In this document: one piece after another, positions 16,567 to 24,253 of the stretch
Layout: each line of letters begins with the position of its first letter
Position numbering within the stretch: the stretch's first letter is position 1
Origin: a bacterium
GTDB lineage: Bacteria; Krumholzibacteriota; Krumholzibacteriia; LZORAL124-64-63
NCBI GenBank assembly: GCA_016719645.1
Contig: JADJYS010000022.1
Location: 1 to 50,186, forward strand
Direction of reading: 5' to 3'
Length of the DNA: 50,186 bases
Made by a program: the position numbers and the translations under genes
The notes under the pieces: generated by a model
Databases searched by the model: none
What the model was told of the DNA's origin: nothing
The model's input: only the letters and a program-made list of their open reading frames with translations

Positions 16567-16595
16567 ATTATCGAGGGGCGGCGCGCTCCTGGCAA
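16567..16595 (-). promoter_or_regulatory. Sigma-70-type promoter of the sigma-54 regulator operon
   Basis: On the minus strand, TTGCCA (16590-16595) and GATAAT (16567-16572) are separated by exactly 17 bases. Each differs from consensus at one position. It lies 36 bases upstream of the regulator start and would transcribe the regulator, lptE and holA. Confidence 0.55.
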
Positions 16596-16629
16596 GGCCG
16601 AGTTGTCGGGTCGGGAGCGCGGGGACCGC

Positions 16630-17412
16630 TCAGTGGGCGCCTTCGCCCTCGAGCAGGACCCGGAAGGTCATGGCCAGGATCCGCAGGTCGGTCCGCAGGC
16701 TGAGGGTGCTGATGTACTGGCGGTCGAGGGCGACCTTGCGGCGGACCGAATCGACGTCGGTGTCGTAGCCGTTGATCACCTGCGCGAGGCCGGTGATGCC
16801 CGGCAGCACGATCAGCCGGTCGTGGTAGCAGGGGACGTCGTTCTCGAGCTGGCGGATGAAGCAGAGGCGTTCGGGCCGCGGGCCGATGACGCTCATCTCG
16901 CCGCGCAGGACGTTGACGAACTGCGGGAACTCGTCGAGGCGGCTCTTGCGCAGGACGCGCCCGACGCGGGTCACGCGGTCGTCCTGCTTCGACGCCCACT
17001 GCGGCCCCTGGGCTTCGGCGTCCTGGCGCATGGTGCGCAGCTTGTAGATCCGGAAGGGGCGGCCGGGGTAGACCACGCGCCGGCGTTCGGGGTAGGACGG
17101 GCAGGGCGAGCGCCGCTGGCGGCGGTCGATCCCGATGCGCGACTGCAGGAAGAACACCGGCCCGCGGGAATCGAGCTTGATCGCCAGCGCGATCAGGGGC
17201 AGGAAGAGCCCGAACACCGCCAGGGCCACGAGCGCCAGCCCCACGTCCAGGCCGCGCTTGATCCCCTGGGCATAGGCCACCGCCCGCTCGGCGACGAGCC
17301 GGTCGTCGAGACCGGGCACGGGCTCGAGCAGGCCGTCGCCCACCAGCGAGGTCCGCAACGGCGGCCGGTCGGGCCGCGGTTCGGCCCAGAACGGATCGTT
17401 CTCAACGCGCAC
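16630..17412 (-). CDS. Undecaprenyl-phosphate sugar phosphotransferase (bacterial sugar transferase)
   Basis: The 260-residue protein is the short, single-helix form of the WcaJ/PglC sugar transferase family. One membrane segment lies at about 55-78 (GLALVALAVFGLFLPLIALA). It is followed by GPVFFLQSRIG, FRIYKLRTM, RLDEFPQFVNVLRGEMSVIGPRP and LPGITGLAQV, all active-site motifs. It loads the first sugar phosphate onto undecaprenyl phosphate to start a repeat unit. The start is GTG 17412; no in-frame ATG fits. An insert with PCPSYPERRRVVYPG between the two N-terminal motifs is longer than in PglC. It is the last gene of the polysaccharide cluster. Confidence 0.9.
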   Translation of the reverse strand: MRVENDPFWAEPRPDRPPLRTSLVGDGLLEPVPGLDDRLVAERAVAYAQGIKRGLDVGLALVALAVFGLFLPLIALAIKLDSRGPVFFLQSRIGIDRRQRRSPCPSYPERRRVVYPGRPFRIYKLRTMRQDAEAQGPQWASKQDDRVTRVGRVLRKSRLDEFPQFVNVLRGEMSVIGPRPERLCFIRQLENDVPCYHDRLIVLPGITGLAQVINGYDTDVDSVRRKVALDRQYISTLSLRTDLRILAMTFRVLLEGEGAH

Positions 17413-17639
17413 GGGACGTGCCTCGCTTCCCCCACTGATGTCGCGCCTTCCGGGCCGCGGCGGCGATCGGGACCTGACCGCGCAACGTCGCGCATCTCTC
17501 GGGCGAGGATGCTGCGATTATACAGGATCCGGCGTCCGGCTTCAAGGATATCGGCGGCGGCGGGAATTTCTTGAGGAGGGATCCACGGACGCGGCGAAGC
17601 CCTCATCGCGTTGAGCGACAAGGGCTTCGCCGGGCGTCC

Positions 17640-18603
17640 TCAGTTGAGACGGTTCACGGCGATCGACACGGCGGCCGCCGTGGAGATCGTGCCGAGGATG
17701 ATCGGGTAGATGGTCCGGAAGAAGCCCGGCGCGTGCTGCGGGACCTGCACCGTGTCGCCCGGATGGACCAGCGGGTTGCCCGCCAGGTCGCCGCGCTGCA
17801 GGAAGGCGACGAGGTCCACGGGCGTCGACGCGTGCCGGCCCTGCGGGTCGGCGTGGACCCACCACACCTTCTTGAGATCCCCGGTCTCGACCGGCGCGCC
17901 GGCGAGCATCAGCACGCTCATCAGCCGCGTCGGCTCGTTGATCAGGTAGGTGCCCGGCGCGGCCACGCCGCCGAAGACCTGCACGCCCTGCGCGGGCGCC
18001 ACCTGCGCCGCGGCGTTGCCCGGCACGATGACGGTGTCGCCGGACCGCAGGAAGACCGGGGTCGAGGGGCCGCTGCCGGTCAGGATGCCGCTGACGTCGT
18101 GGACCGCGGCCGTGGTCGCGCCCGCACCCTCGGCCACCACGCGCACCTGGCTGAGGCTGGCGTCGGGCGCCGGGCCGCCCGCGGCGCGCAGCACGTCCCA
18201 GAGCGTCGGCTCGGCCTCGAACGTGTAGCTGCCGGGGTTCGCGACCGCGCCCAGGATGTAGACCCGCAGGGCGTTGTACTGCATCACCGTCAGCGAGACG
18301 TCGGAGATCTCGCGGTTGAAGAGGCGCAGCTTCTCCAGCACCAGCTGCTCGGCCTCGCGCAGCGTCAGTCCCGCCATCGACACCTCCCCGACCAGCGGCA
18401 CCACGGCGGTGCCGTCGGGCCGGACGGTGAGGCTGCGGTCGAGCGTCGGCTGCTGCAGGACGTTCAGCTGGACCACGTCGCCGCCGCCGAGGCGGTAGGC
18501 GGCGGGCGGCTGGGCAGGGCGCGCTGGCGTGTTCCTGCGCCGCGGCGGCGGTCGCCAGTGCGAACAGCAGCGTGACGATCAGCATGACGGAACGACGGTT
18601 CAT
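17640..18603 (-). pseudogene. Wza-type polysaccharide export protein, with an apparent frameshift after the signal peptide
   Basis: The signal peptide MNRRSVMLIVTLLFALATAA starts at ATG 18603 in one frame. The mature domain starts in another frame with AYRLGGGDVVQLNVL, the usual opening of a polysaccharide export (Poly_export) domain. It continues through PLVGEVSMAGLTLREAE and SLBB-type segments (VYILGAVANPGSYTF and VQVFGGVAAPGTYLI), ending with a hydrophobic helix IYPIILGTISTAAAV. The mature frame has no ATG, GTG or TTG before a mid-domain GTG at 18476, so one extra base between about 18500 and 18525 is the simplest explanation. Repaired, it would be about 320 residues. The role would be outer-membrane export of the polymer made by the neighbouring genes. 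It could be a real lesion or a sequence error in GC-rich DNA. Confidence 0.75.
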
Positions 18604-18635
18604 GGGTCCCTCCGGATCCGGCGGCGCCGGACGGC

Positions 18636-19574
18636 TCAGGCCAACTGTTCCCGGTACCAGGCCACCGTGCGCGCGAGGCCGGTGGCGAAGTCGACCTGGG
18701 GCGTGTAGCCGATCACCTCGCGGGCCAGCGAGATGTCGGCCTGCGAGTGCGGCACGTCCCCGGCCCGCGCCGGGCCGTGGACGGCCGGCAGGTCCGAGCC
18801 GGCGTGGCGCTGGATCAGCGCGTAGAGCTCGTTGAGCGAGAAGCGGTCGCCGCAGGCCACGTTCACGGTGCGGCCGCCGGGATCGGGCGCCTCGGCCGCG
18901 CACAGGTTGGCGTGCACCACGTTGTCGATGTACGTGAAGTCCCGCGAGAAGGTGCCGTCCCCGTTGATGACGGGCGCCGTCCCGGCCAGCAGGCGGGTGA
19001 TGAAGATGGGCACCACGGCCGCGTACTGGCTCTGCGGGTCCTGGCGGGGCCCGAACACGTTGAAGTAGCGCAGCCCGACGCAGCTCAGGCCGTACAGCCG
19101 GGCGAACACCGACAGGTAGAGCTCGCCGACGTACTTCTGGACCGCGTACGGCGACATCGGGTCGTACTTCATGTCCTCGCGCTTGGGCAGGCTGGGCGAA
19201 TCGCCGTAGGCGGAGCTGCTGGCCGCGTAGACCAGCCGCTTGACGCCGGCGTCGCGGGCGGCGACCAGCAGGTTCAGCGTGCCGTCGACGTTGTGCAGGT
19301 GCGAGGTGAGCGGGTCGTCGACGCTGCGCGGCACCGAGGCCAGGGCCGCCTGGTGGAAGACGACGTCCGCGCCTTCGCAGCAGCGCCGGGCGGTCTCGGG
19401 GTCGGTGATCGACCCCTCCACGAACGTGATCCCGTCGCGCACGGCCGCCAGGTTGGCGAGCTTGCCGGTGGACAGGTTGTCCAGAACGGTGACCCGATCG
19501 CCGCGCGCGACCAGGGCCGCCGTGAGATGCGAGCCGATGAAACCGGCGCCGCCGGTCACCAGGCATGTCTTCAT
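18636..19574 (-). CDS. NAD-dependent nucleotide-sugar epimerase (UDP-GlcNAc/UDP-Glc 4-epimerase type)
   Basis: The 312-residue extended SDR enzyme has the NAD motif VTGGAGFIGSHL near the N terminus, the catalytic YAVQK (Tyr-x3-Lys) after YAASSSAYGDSP, and LRYFNVFGPRQDPQSQYAAV, which resembles WbpP/Gne-type 4-epimerases. Substrate cannot be fixed from sequence. ATG 19574 has GGAGG 4 bases upstream. The gene is 18 bases after the dehydrogenase gene and 32 before the export gene, so it is part of one polysaccharide precursor operon. Confidence 0.88.
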   Translation of the reverse strand: MKTCLVTGGAGFIGSHLTAALVARGDRVTVLDNLSTGKLANLAAVRDGITFVEGSITDPETARRCCEGADVVFHQAALASVPRSVDDPLTSHLHNVDGTLNLLVAARDAGVKRLVYAASSSAYGDSPSLPKREDMKYDPMSPYAVQKYVGELYLSVFARLYGLSCVGLRYFNVFGPRQDPQSQYAAVVPIFITRLLAGTAPVINGDGTFSRDFTYIDNVVHANLCAAEAPDPGGRTVNVACGDRFSLNELYALIQRHAGSDLPAVHGPARAGDVPHSQADISLAREVIGYTPQVDFATGLARTVAWYREQLA

Positions 19575-19592
19575 GTTCCCTCCGTGGTCCCT

Positions 19593-20888
19593 CTAGAGCT
19601 TGAACAGGTGCTCCCCGCGGTGCCCCTTCAGCGCGTTGCGCGTGTCGACGACCGGCTTGCCGGTCTGCAGCAGCAGCGCGTGGTCGACGGTGCGGTGCGG
19701 GGTGACGATGACCGCCGCATCGAACGCCTTCAGGGCCGCGAGGTTCCAGTCCTGCAGCCGCGGCAGGCCCTCGAACCCGTGCAGCGACTCGACGTGCGGG
19801 TCGTACCAGGAGACGTGGGCCCCGCGCTGGTGCAGGAGTTCCATGATATCCAGAGCCGGGGATTCCCGCACGTCGTCGATGTCCGGCTTGTAGGCCACGC
19901 CCACGCAGAGCAGGCGGCTGCCCTTGACGGAGCGCTCGATGCTGTTGAGCGCCGAGGCGACCAGCCCGGCCACGTGGCGCGGCATCCCGCCGTTGACCTG
20001 GCCGGCCAGCTCGATGAAGCGGGCCTCCATGCCGAACTGGCGGGCCTTCCACGAGAAGTAGAAGGGGTCGATGGGGATGCAGTGGCCGCCCAGGCCGGGG
20101 CCGGGGTAGAACGGCATGAAGCCGAAGGGCTTCGTGGAGGCGGCGTCGATGACTTCCCAGACGTCGATGCCCATCGAATCGCACATCAGGGCGATCTCGT
20201 TGACCATGCCGATGTTCACGCTGCGGAACGTGTTCTCCAGCAGCTTGACCGTCTCGGCGACGCGGGCGTTGCTGACCGGGACGACCCGCTCCATGACCTG
20301 GCCGTAGAGGGCCGCGGCCGCCGCGGTGCAGGCCGGCGTCACGCCGCCGACGACCTTCGGGATGTTGCGCGTCTGGTAGACCGGGTTGCCCGGATCGACG
20401 CGCTCCGGCGAGAACGCCAGGTGGAAGTCCTTGCCGACGACCAGGCCGCCCTCGTGCAGGCGCGGCAGGATGACTTCCTCGCAGGTGCCGGGGTAGGTCG
20501 TGCTCTCCAGGATCACCAGCATGCCGGGGTGCAGGCGCGGCGCGATGACGTCGACGGCCGACTGGATGAAGCTCATGTCGGGGTCGTGCGTCTTGCTCAG
20601 CGGCGTCGGCACGCAGATGTTCACGCTGTCGCACTGGGACAGCACGTCGGGCGAGGTCGTCGCCCGCAGCAGGCCGGCGTCGACGGCGGCCTTCACGTCG
20701 GCCGCGGGCACGTCGATGATGTAGCTGTCGCCGCGGTTCAGGGCCGCGACCTTGCCCTCGTCCAGTTCGATGCCCGTGACCTTGAAGCCCGCCTTGCAGT
20801 ACTCGATCGCCAGGGGCAGGCCCACGTAGCCGAGACCGATGACCGCGAGGTGCGCGGTGCGATTCTGGAACTTCTCCTGGATCATCAT
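19593..20888 (-). CDS. UDP-N-acetylglucosamine 6-dehydrogenase-like nucleotide-sugar dehydrogenase
   Basis: The 431-residue protein belongs to the UDP-glucose/GDP-mannose dehydrogenase superfamily. It has the NAD site AVIGLGYVGLPLA, ESTTYPGTCEEV, KLLENTFRSVNIG, the catalytic Cys in GLGGHCIPIDPFYFSWK and C-terminal GVAYKPDIDDVRESPALDIM. These agree with the WbpA/TviB branch, which oxidises UDP-GlcNAc or UDP-GalNAc to the uronic acid. Three ATGs are close together; ATG 20888 is preferred because GAGG lies 6 bases before it. A near-consensus -24/-12 promoter lies about 100 bases upstream. It heads the polysaccharide operon. Confidence 0.9.
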   Translation of the reverse strand: MMIQEKFQNRTAHLAVIGLGYVGLPLAIEYCKAGFKVTGIELDEGKVAALNRGDSYIIDVPAADVKAAVDAGLLRATTSPDVLSQCDSVNICVPTPLSKTHDPDMSFIQSAVDVIAPRLHPGMLVILESTTYPGTCEEVILPRLHEGGLVVGKDFHLAFSPERVDPGNPVYQTRNIPKVVGGVTPACTAAAAALYGQVMERVVPVSNARVAETVKLLENTFRSVNIGMVNEIALMCDSMGIDVWEVIDAASTKPFGFMPFYPGPGLGGHCIPIDPFYFSWKARQFGMEARFIELAGQVNGGMPRHVAGLVASALNSIERSVKGSRLLCVGVAYKPDIDDVRESPALDIMELLHQRGAHVSWYDPHVESLHGFEGLPRLQDWNLAALKAFDAAVIVTPHRTVDHALLLQTGKPVVDTRNALKGHRGEHLFKL

Positions 20889-20988
20889 CCCCATCCTCTT
20901 CTTCTGTTCTGCGCCGGCAGGCGGCGGACGGCGTCCGCGGTGGGCGTGCCGGCATGACCGGTCCCCCGAAAGGAACGAACGCAGCGAA

Positions 20989-21004
20989 AGCAAGGAGAGT
21001 GCCA
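20989..21004 (-). promoter_or_regulatory. Sigma-54 (-24/-12) promoter of the polysaccharide operon
   Basis: On the minus strand the bases read TGGCAC-TCTCC-TTGCT. This matches TGGCACG-N4-TTGCW with one mismatch (T for G at the seventh base). The essential GG and GC are 10 bases apart as required. It lies about 100 bases upstream of the dehydrogenase start, in the gap after the small membrane protein gene. A sigma-54 activator is encoded at 15110-16531. Confidence 0.65.
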
Positions 21005-21018
21005 CGCGCGCAGGGGCC

Positions 21019-21372
21019 CTAGGAGCCGTCCCAGCCGGTCCGGGCGCGGGTCCGCCAGAGGCGCCACTCTCCGAATAACTCTCTGATCGCGAATAAGTTA
21101 CGAGCGAGGCGCCGCACCGTCAGGGCCAGGGCGACGCCCACCACGCCCATCAGCAGGATCTCGCCCCAGACGCCCGCCCTGGCGCGGTGGTGAACGAAAA
21201 GCCGGTGCGCCGCGAGCCCGAAACTGACCAGCAGGCCGGCCAGGATCCCGGACAGGACCAGCTGGATGCCGCGCTGGATCAGCTCGTCGCGGCAGCGCAG
21301 CGACTGGCGCAGCGGGAAGGCGTCGGAACCCTCGGCGAAACGCGAGCGGTAGGGTCGTTGCTCGTCGCTCAC
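21019..21372 (-). CDS. Small membrane protein of unknown function
   Basis: The 117-residue protein starts at GTG 21372, with GGAGG 5 bases upstream. It has a polar, basic N terminus (DEQRPYRSRFAEGSD) and two membrane helices (about 34-58 and 68-88), then a basic amphipathic tail (RRLARNLFAIRELFGEW). I do not recognise the family. It precedes the polysaccharide operon, but the sigma-54 promoter lies between them, so it may be a separate unit. Confidence 0.55.
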   Translation of the reverse strand: MSDEQRPYRSRFAEGSDAFPLRQSLRCRDELIQRGIQLVLSGILAGLLVSFGLAAHRLFVHHRARAGVWGEILLMGVVGVALALTVRRLARNLFAIRELFGEWRLWRTRARTGWDGS

Positions 21373-21474
21373 GCGATCCTCCCCCGCACGTTCCGCCCGC
21401 GGCGGCCCCGCGCCGCCGCCCATAGAAGAAGGGGCTCCGGCCCGTCCAGAAACCCCTTGTCTCTCTTCGAGTTC

Positions 21475-21551
21475 TGGTACGCCCGGCGGGATTCGAACCC
21501 ACGACCTCTTGCTCCGGAGGCAAGCGCTCTATCCAGCTGAGCTACGGGCGC
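21475..21551 (-). tRNA. tRNA-Arg (CCG)
   Basis: Acceptor GCGCCCG (21551-21545) pairs with CGGGCGT (21485-21479), with one G-T pair. The anticodon stem CTTGC/GCAAG encloses loop CTCCGGA, giving anticodon CCG. T arm GTGGGTTCGAATCCCGC. The CCA is encoded at 21477-21475. Confidence 0.95.
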
Positions 21552-21567
21552 ACGATGAGCGGCAGCT

Positions 21568-21596
21568 AGTATCGCCGCTGGAAGTGCGGGGGTCAA
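21568..21596 (-). promoter_or_regulatory. Promoter of tRNA-Arg (CCG)
   Basis: Minus-strand TTGACC (21591-21596) and GATACT (21568-21573) are 17 bases apart, 17 bases before the tRNA 5' end. The -35 box overlaps the 3' end of recN. Confidence 0.5.
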
Positions 21597-23353
21597 CTCG
21601 CATTTACCCGGCCGCGCCGGCCGGATTCCGGGACCTCGCGCCCGGCGTCGCGCAGCAGGTCGCGGGCGTACGAGCGCTGCGTCTCGGCGCCGCCCTTGAC
21701 GCCGGCGCCGCCGAGCAGCCGGGCGATCTCGTCCACCCGGGCGGCCGGGTCCAGGACGCCGACCTCCAGCAGGGTGCGGGTCCCGACCCGCCCCTTCTTC
21801 GCCAGCCAGTGGACGCCGCCGTGCACCGCCATGGTCGGCAGGTGGGTGATGCAAAGTACCTGGGCGCCGGCCGCCAGGCGGCGCAGCAGCCCCGCCACCG
21901 GCAGGGCGTTGTCCATGCCGAGGCCGGCGTCGATCTCGTCGAACAGCAGCAGGGGCGGCTCCTCGTCGCGGCGGCGCAGCGCGGTCAGGCCGAGGTGGAT
22001 GCGGGACTTCTCCCCGCCCGAGGCGATGGCCGACACCGGCCCCGCCTTCTCGCCGGGGTTGGTCCGCACCATCAGGTCCACGTCGTCGGCCCCGTCGGTC
22101 TGGACGCGGCAGGCGGCGCCGTCGACCTTCAGGGGGCTCTCGGGGTCCAGGCGCGGGACCACGCGGAACTCGAGCGCGAGGTCCGGCAACGCCAGGGGCC
22201 GGATCAGGTCCTCCGCCGACCGCGCCAAACCCGGCGCGGCGCCCCGCCGCAGGCGCCGCAGCTCGGCGCAGGCCTGCGACAGCGCCCGGGCGGAATCGGC
22301 CAGCCCCGCCTCCAGGTCGGCGAGGTCGTCGTCGGCGGCATCCTGGCGCGCCACGCGCGCCTGCAGGCGCGCCAGCAGGTCGTTCAGCTGCGCGACGTCG
22401 CAGCGGTACTTGCGCTGCAGGTCCTGGTAGAGCTGGGCCCGGGTCTCGAGCGCCTCGAGGTCGTCCGGGCCGCCGTCGAAGCCGTCCAGGAAGCGCTCGA
22501 GGATGCGGGCCGCCTCGTCGGCCTGGTCCACGGCGGCGTGCAGGCGCTCCAGGGCGCCGGCCAGGCGGCTGCTGCGGCCGGCCTGGCGCTCCAGATCGCG
22601 GGCGGCGCGCGCCAGGCGGGCCTGCGCGCCGCCGTCCTCGTCGGCGACCGCGGCCAGGGCGGCCGCCGCGGCGGACTGCATCTCCGCCGCGTGGCGGGCG
22701 ACGGCCAGCGACTCCGCGATCTCGGTCTCTTCGCCCTCCCGCAGGCCCGCCGCCTCCAGCTCGTCGCGCTGGTAGCGCCAGAGCTCCAGCTGCTCGCGGC
22801 CCGCCGCGACGTCGCGCCGACGCTCGGCGAGTTCCGCCTCGGCCTGGCGCCACGCCGTCCAGGCGGCCTTGACCGCGGCGCGCTGGGCCAGGCCCCCGCC
22901 GAGCTCGTCCAGCAGGTCGCGCGCGTGGCCGGCGCGTTCCAGCTCCCGCTGCTGGTCCTGGCTCTGCACCGAGATCAGCAGCGGCCCGACCTGATCCAGA
23001 ACTTGAAGCGAAGAGAGGATCCCGTTGATCAGCACACGGTTGCGGCCGGCGCGACGCAGCTCGCGGCGGATCACCAGCACGCCGTCGGCGGCCGGCAGCA
23101 CGCCGGCTTCGCGCAGCCGGGCCAGGGTCCGGGGCCGCTCGGCGAGGTCGAAGACGCCCTCGACGTAGGCCTCGTCCTCGCCCTCGCGCACGAGGTCCTT
23201 GGGCACCGGGGCGCCCGCCAGGACCGACAGCGCGCCGGCGATCATCGACTTGCCCGCGCCCGTCTCGCCGGTCAGCATGGTCAGGCCCGGCCCCACCGAC
23301 AGGACGAGGTCGTCGACCAGGCCGAACTGGGAGATGCGCAGGGAGACGAGCAT
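21593..23353 (-). CDS. recN: DNA repair protein RecN
   Basis: The 586-residue SMC-like ATPase has Walker A GETGAGKSMI at about residue 30 and VQSQDQQREL at about 128, where RecN usually has a conserved HGQH-type motif. A long coiled-coil centre (about 150-360) is rich in Ala, Glu and Arg. The C-terminal ABC signature is SAIASGGEKSRIHLGL, with Walker B LLLFDEIDAGLG. RecN acts in double-strand-break repair. It starts one base after the nadK stop, and the nadK-recN pairing is common. It is the last protein gene of the long operon. Confidence 0.93.
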   Translation of the reverse strand: MLVSLRISQFGLVDDLVLSVGPGLTMLTGETGAGKSMIAGALSVLAGAPVPKDLVREGEDEAYVEGVFDLAERPRTLARLREAGVLPAADGVLVIRRELRRAGRNRVLINGILSSLQVLDQVGPLLISVQSQDQQRELERAGHARDLLDELGGGLAQRAAVKAAWTAWRQAEAELAERRRDVAAGREQLELWRYQRDELEAAGLREGEETEIAESLAVARHAAEMQSAAAAALAAVADEDGGAQARLARAARDLERQAGRSSRLAGALERLHAAVDQADEAARILERFLDGFDGGPDDLEALETRAQLYQDLQRKYRCDVAQLNDLLARLQARVARQDAADDDLADLEAGLADSARALSQACAELRRLRRGAAPGLARSAEDLIRPLALPDLALEFRVVPRLDPESPLKVDGAACRVQTDGADDVDLMVRTNPGEKAGPVSAIASGGEKSRIHLGLTALRRRDEEPPLLLFDEIDAGLGMDNALPVAGLLRRLAAGAQVLCITHLPTMAVHGGVHWLAKKGRVGTRTLLEVGVLDPAARVDEIARLLGGAGVKGGAETQRSYARDLLRDAGREVPESGRRGRVNAS

Positions 23354-23354
23354 G

Positions 23355-24236
23355 TCAGTCCCCGACCGGCCGGCGCTGGATGGCCCCCCACTGGAGCTTG
23401 TGGCGCATGGCGAGGAAGAAGTCGCTGTGGGGGAACTTGACCAGCCGCACCGGGTGCTCGCTGCGGCTGTATTGGATCACGTCCCCGCAGGCCACCGAGC
23501 AGGCGGCCTGGCCGTCGGCCGTCAGCGTCGCGCCCTGCCCCACGTCCGCGAAGTGCAGCTCCACGGTCCGGTCCTCGGGGATCAGCAGGGGGCGGATCGC
23601 CAGGCTGTGCGGGCAGATCGGGGTCACGACGAAACCGTGCACGCCGGGGTGCACGATCGGCCCGCCCGCGGACAGGTTGTAGGCCGTGGAGCCCGTCGGC
23701 GTGCTGACGATCAGGCCGTCGCCCAGGAAGCGGCCCAGCGTCACCTGGTCGATGCGCAGCTCCAGAAGCAGGGCGCGCGGCAGGGGGCCCATGTTGACCA
23801 CGAGATCGTTGAGGGCCTCCAGCTCGACGAAGTCCCGCCCGTCGCGCCGGACCAGCCCGCGGATGCGCGAGCGCTCGGTCACGGTGTAGGACCCGGTGAA
23901 CAGCTGTTCCAGGCTGGGGACGAGTTCCCCCAGGGGGACGTCGGTGAGGTAGCCCAGCGAGCCCAGGTTGATCCCGAGCAGGGGCGTCGGGCGGTGGCCG
24001 ATGGTGCGGGCCGCGCGCAGCATGGTCCCGTCGCCGCCGAAGGCGACGACGACGTCGCAGCGGTCGGGCAGCACGTCGTCGGCGACGGACTCGACGCCCG
24101 GCGCGAAGCGCGCGAGGTCGGCCGCGGCCAGCAGCGGCACGCCGGCCCGCCGGCAGCAGTCCGCGGCCTCGGCCACGGCCGCCGCGATCTCCGGCTTCGC
24201 CGGATTCCCGAACAGACCCAGTCTCCGGATCGGCAT
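23355..24236 (-). CDS. nadK: NAD kinase
   Basis: The 293-residue protein has the NAD kinase signatures VVAFGGDGTMLRAAR (GGDG), LGINLGSLGYLTD and STPTGSTAYNLSAGGPIV, plus the late HSLAIRPLLIP segment. It phosphorylates NAD to NADP in the cytoplasm. ATG 24236 lies 17 bases after the dxs stop, and the gene ends one base before recN, so all three are co-transcribed. NADP supply fits the isoprenoid and folate genes upstream. Confidence 0.95.
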   Translation of the reverse strand: MPIRRLGLFGNPAKPEIAAAVAEAADCCRRAGVPLLAAADLARFAPGVESVADDVLPDRCDVVVAFGGDGTMLRAARTIGHRPTPLLGINLGSLGYLTDVPLGELVPSLEQLFTGSYTVTERSRIRGLVRRDGRDFVELEALNDLVVNMGPLPRALLLELRIDQVTLGRFLGDGLIVSTPTGSTAYNLSAGGPIVHPGVHGFVVTPICPHSLAIRPLLIPEDRTVELHFADVGQGATLTADGQAACSVACGDVIQYSRSEHPVRLVKFPHSDFFLAMRHKLQWGAIQRRPVGD

Positions 24237-24253
24237 GTCGGCCGCCTGTCTGG

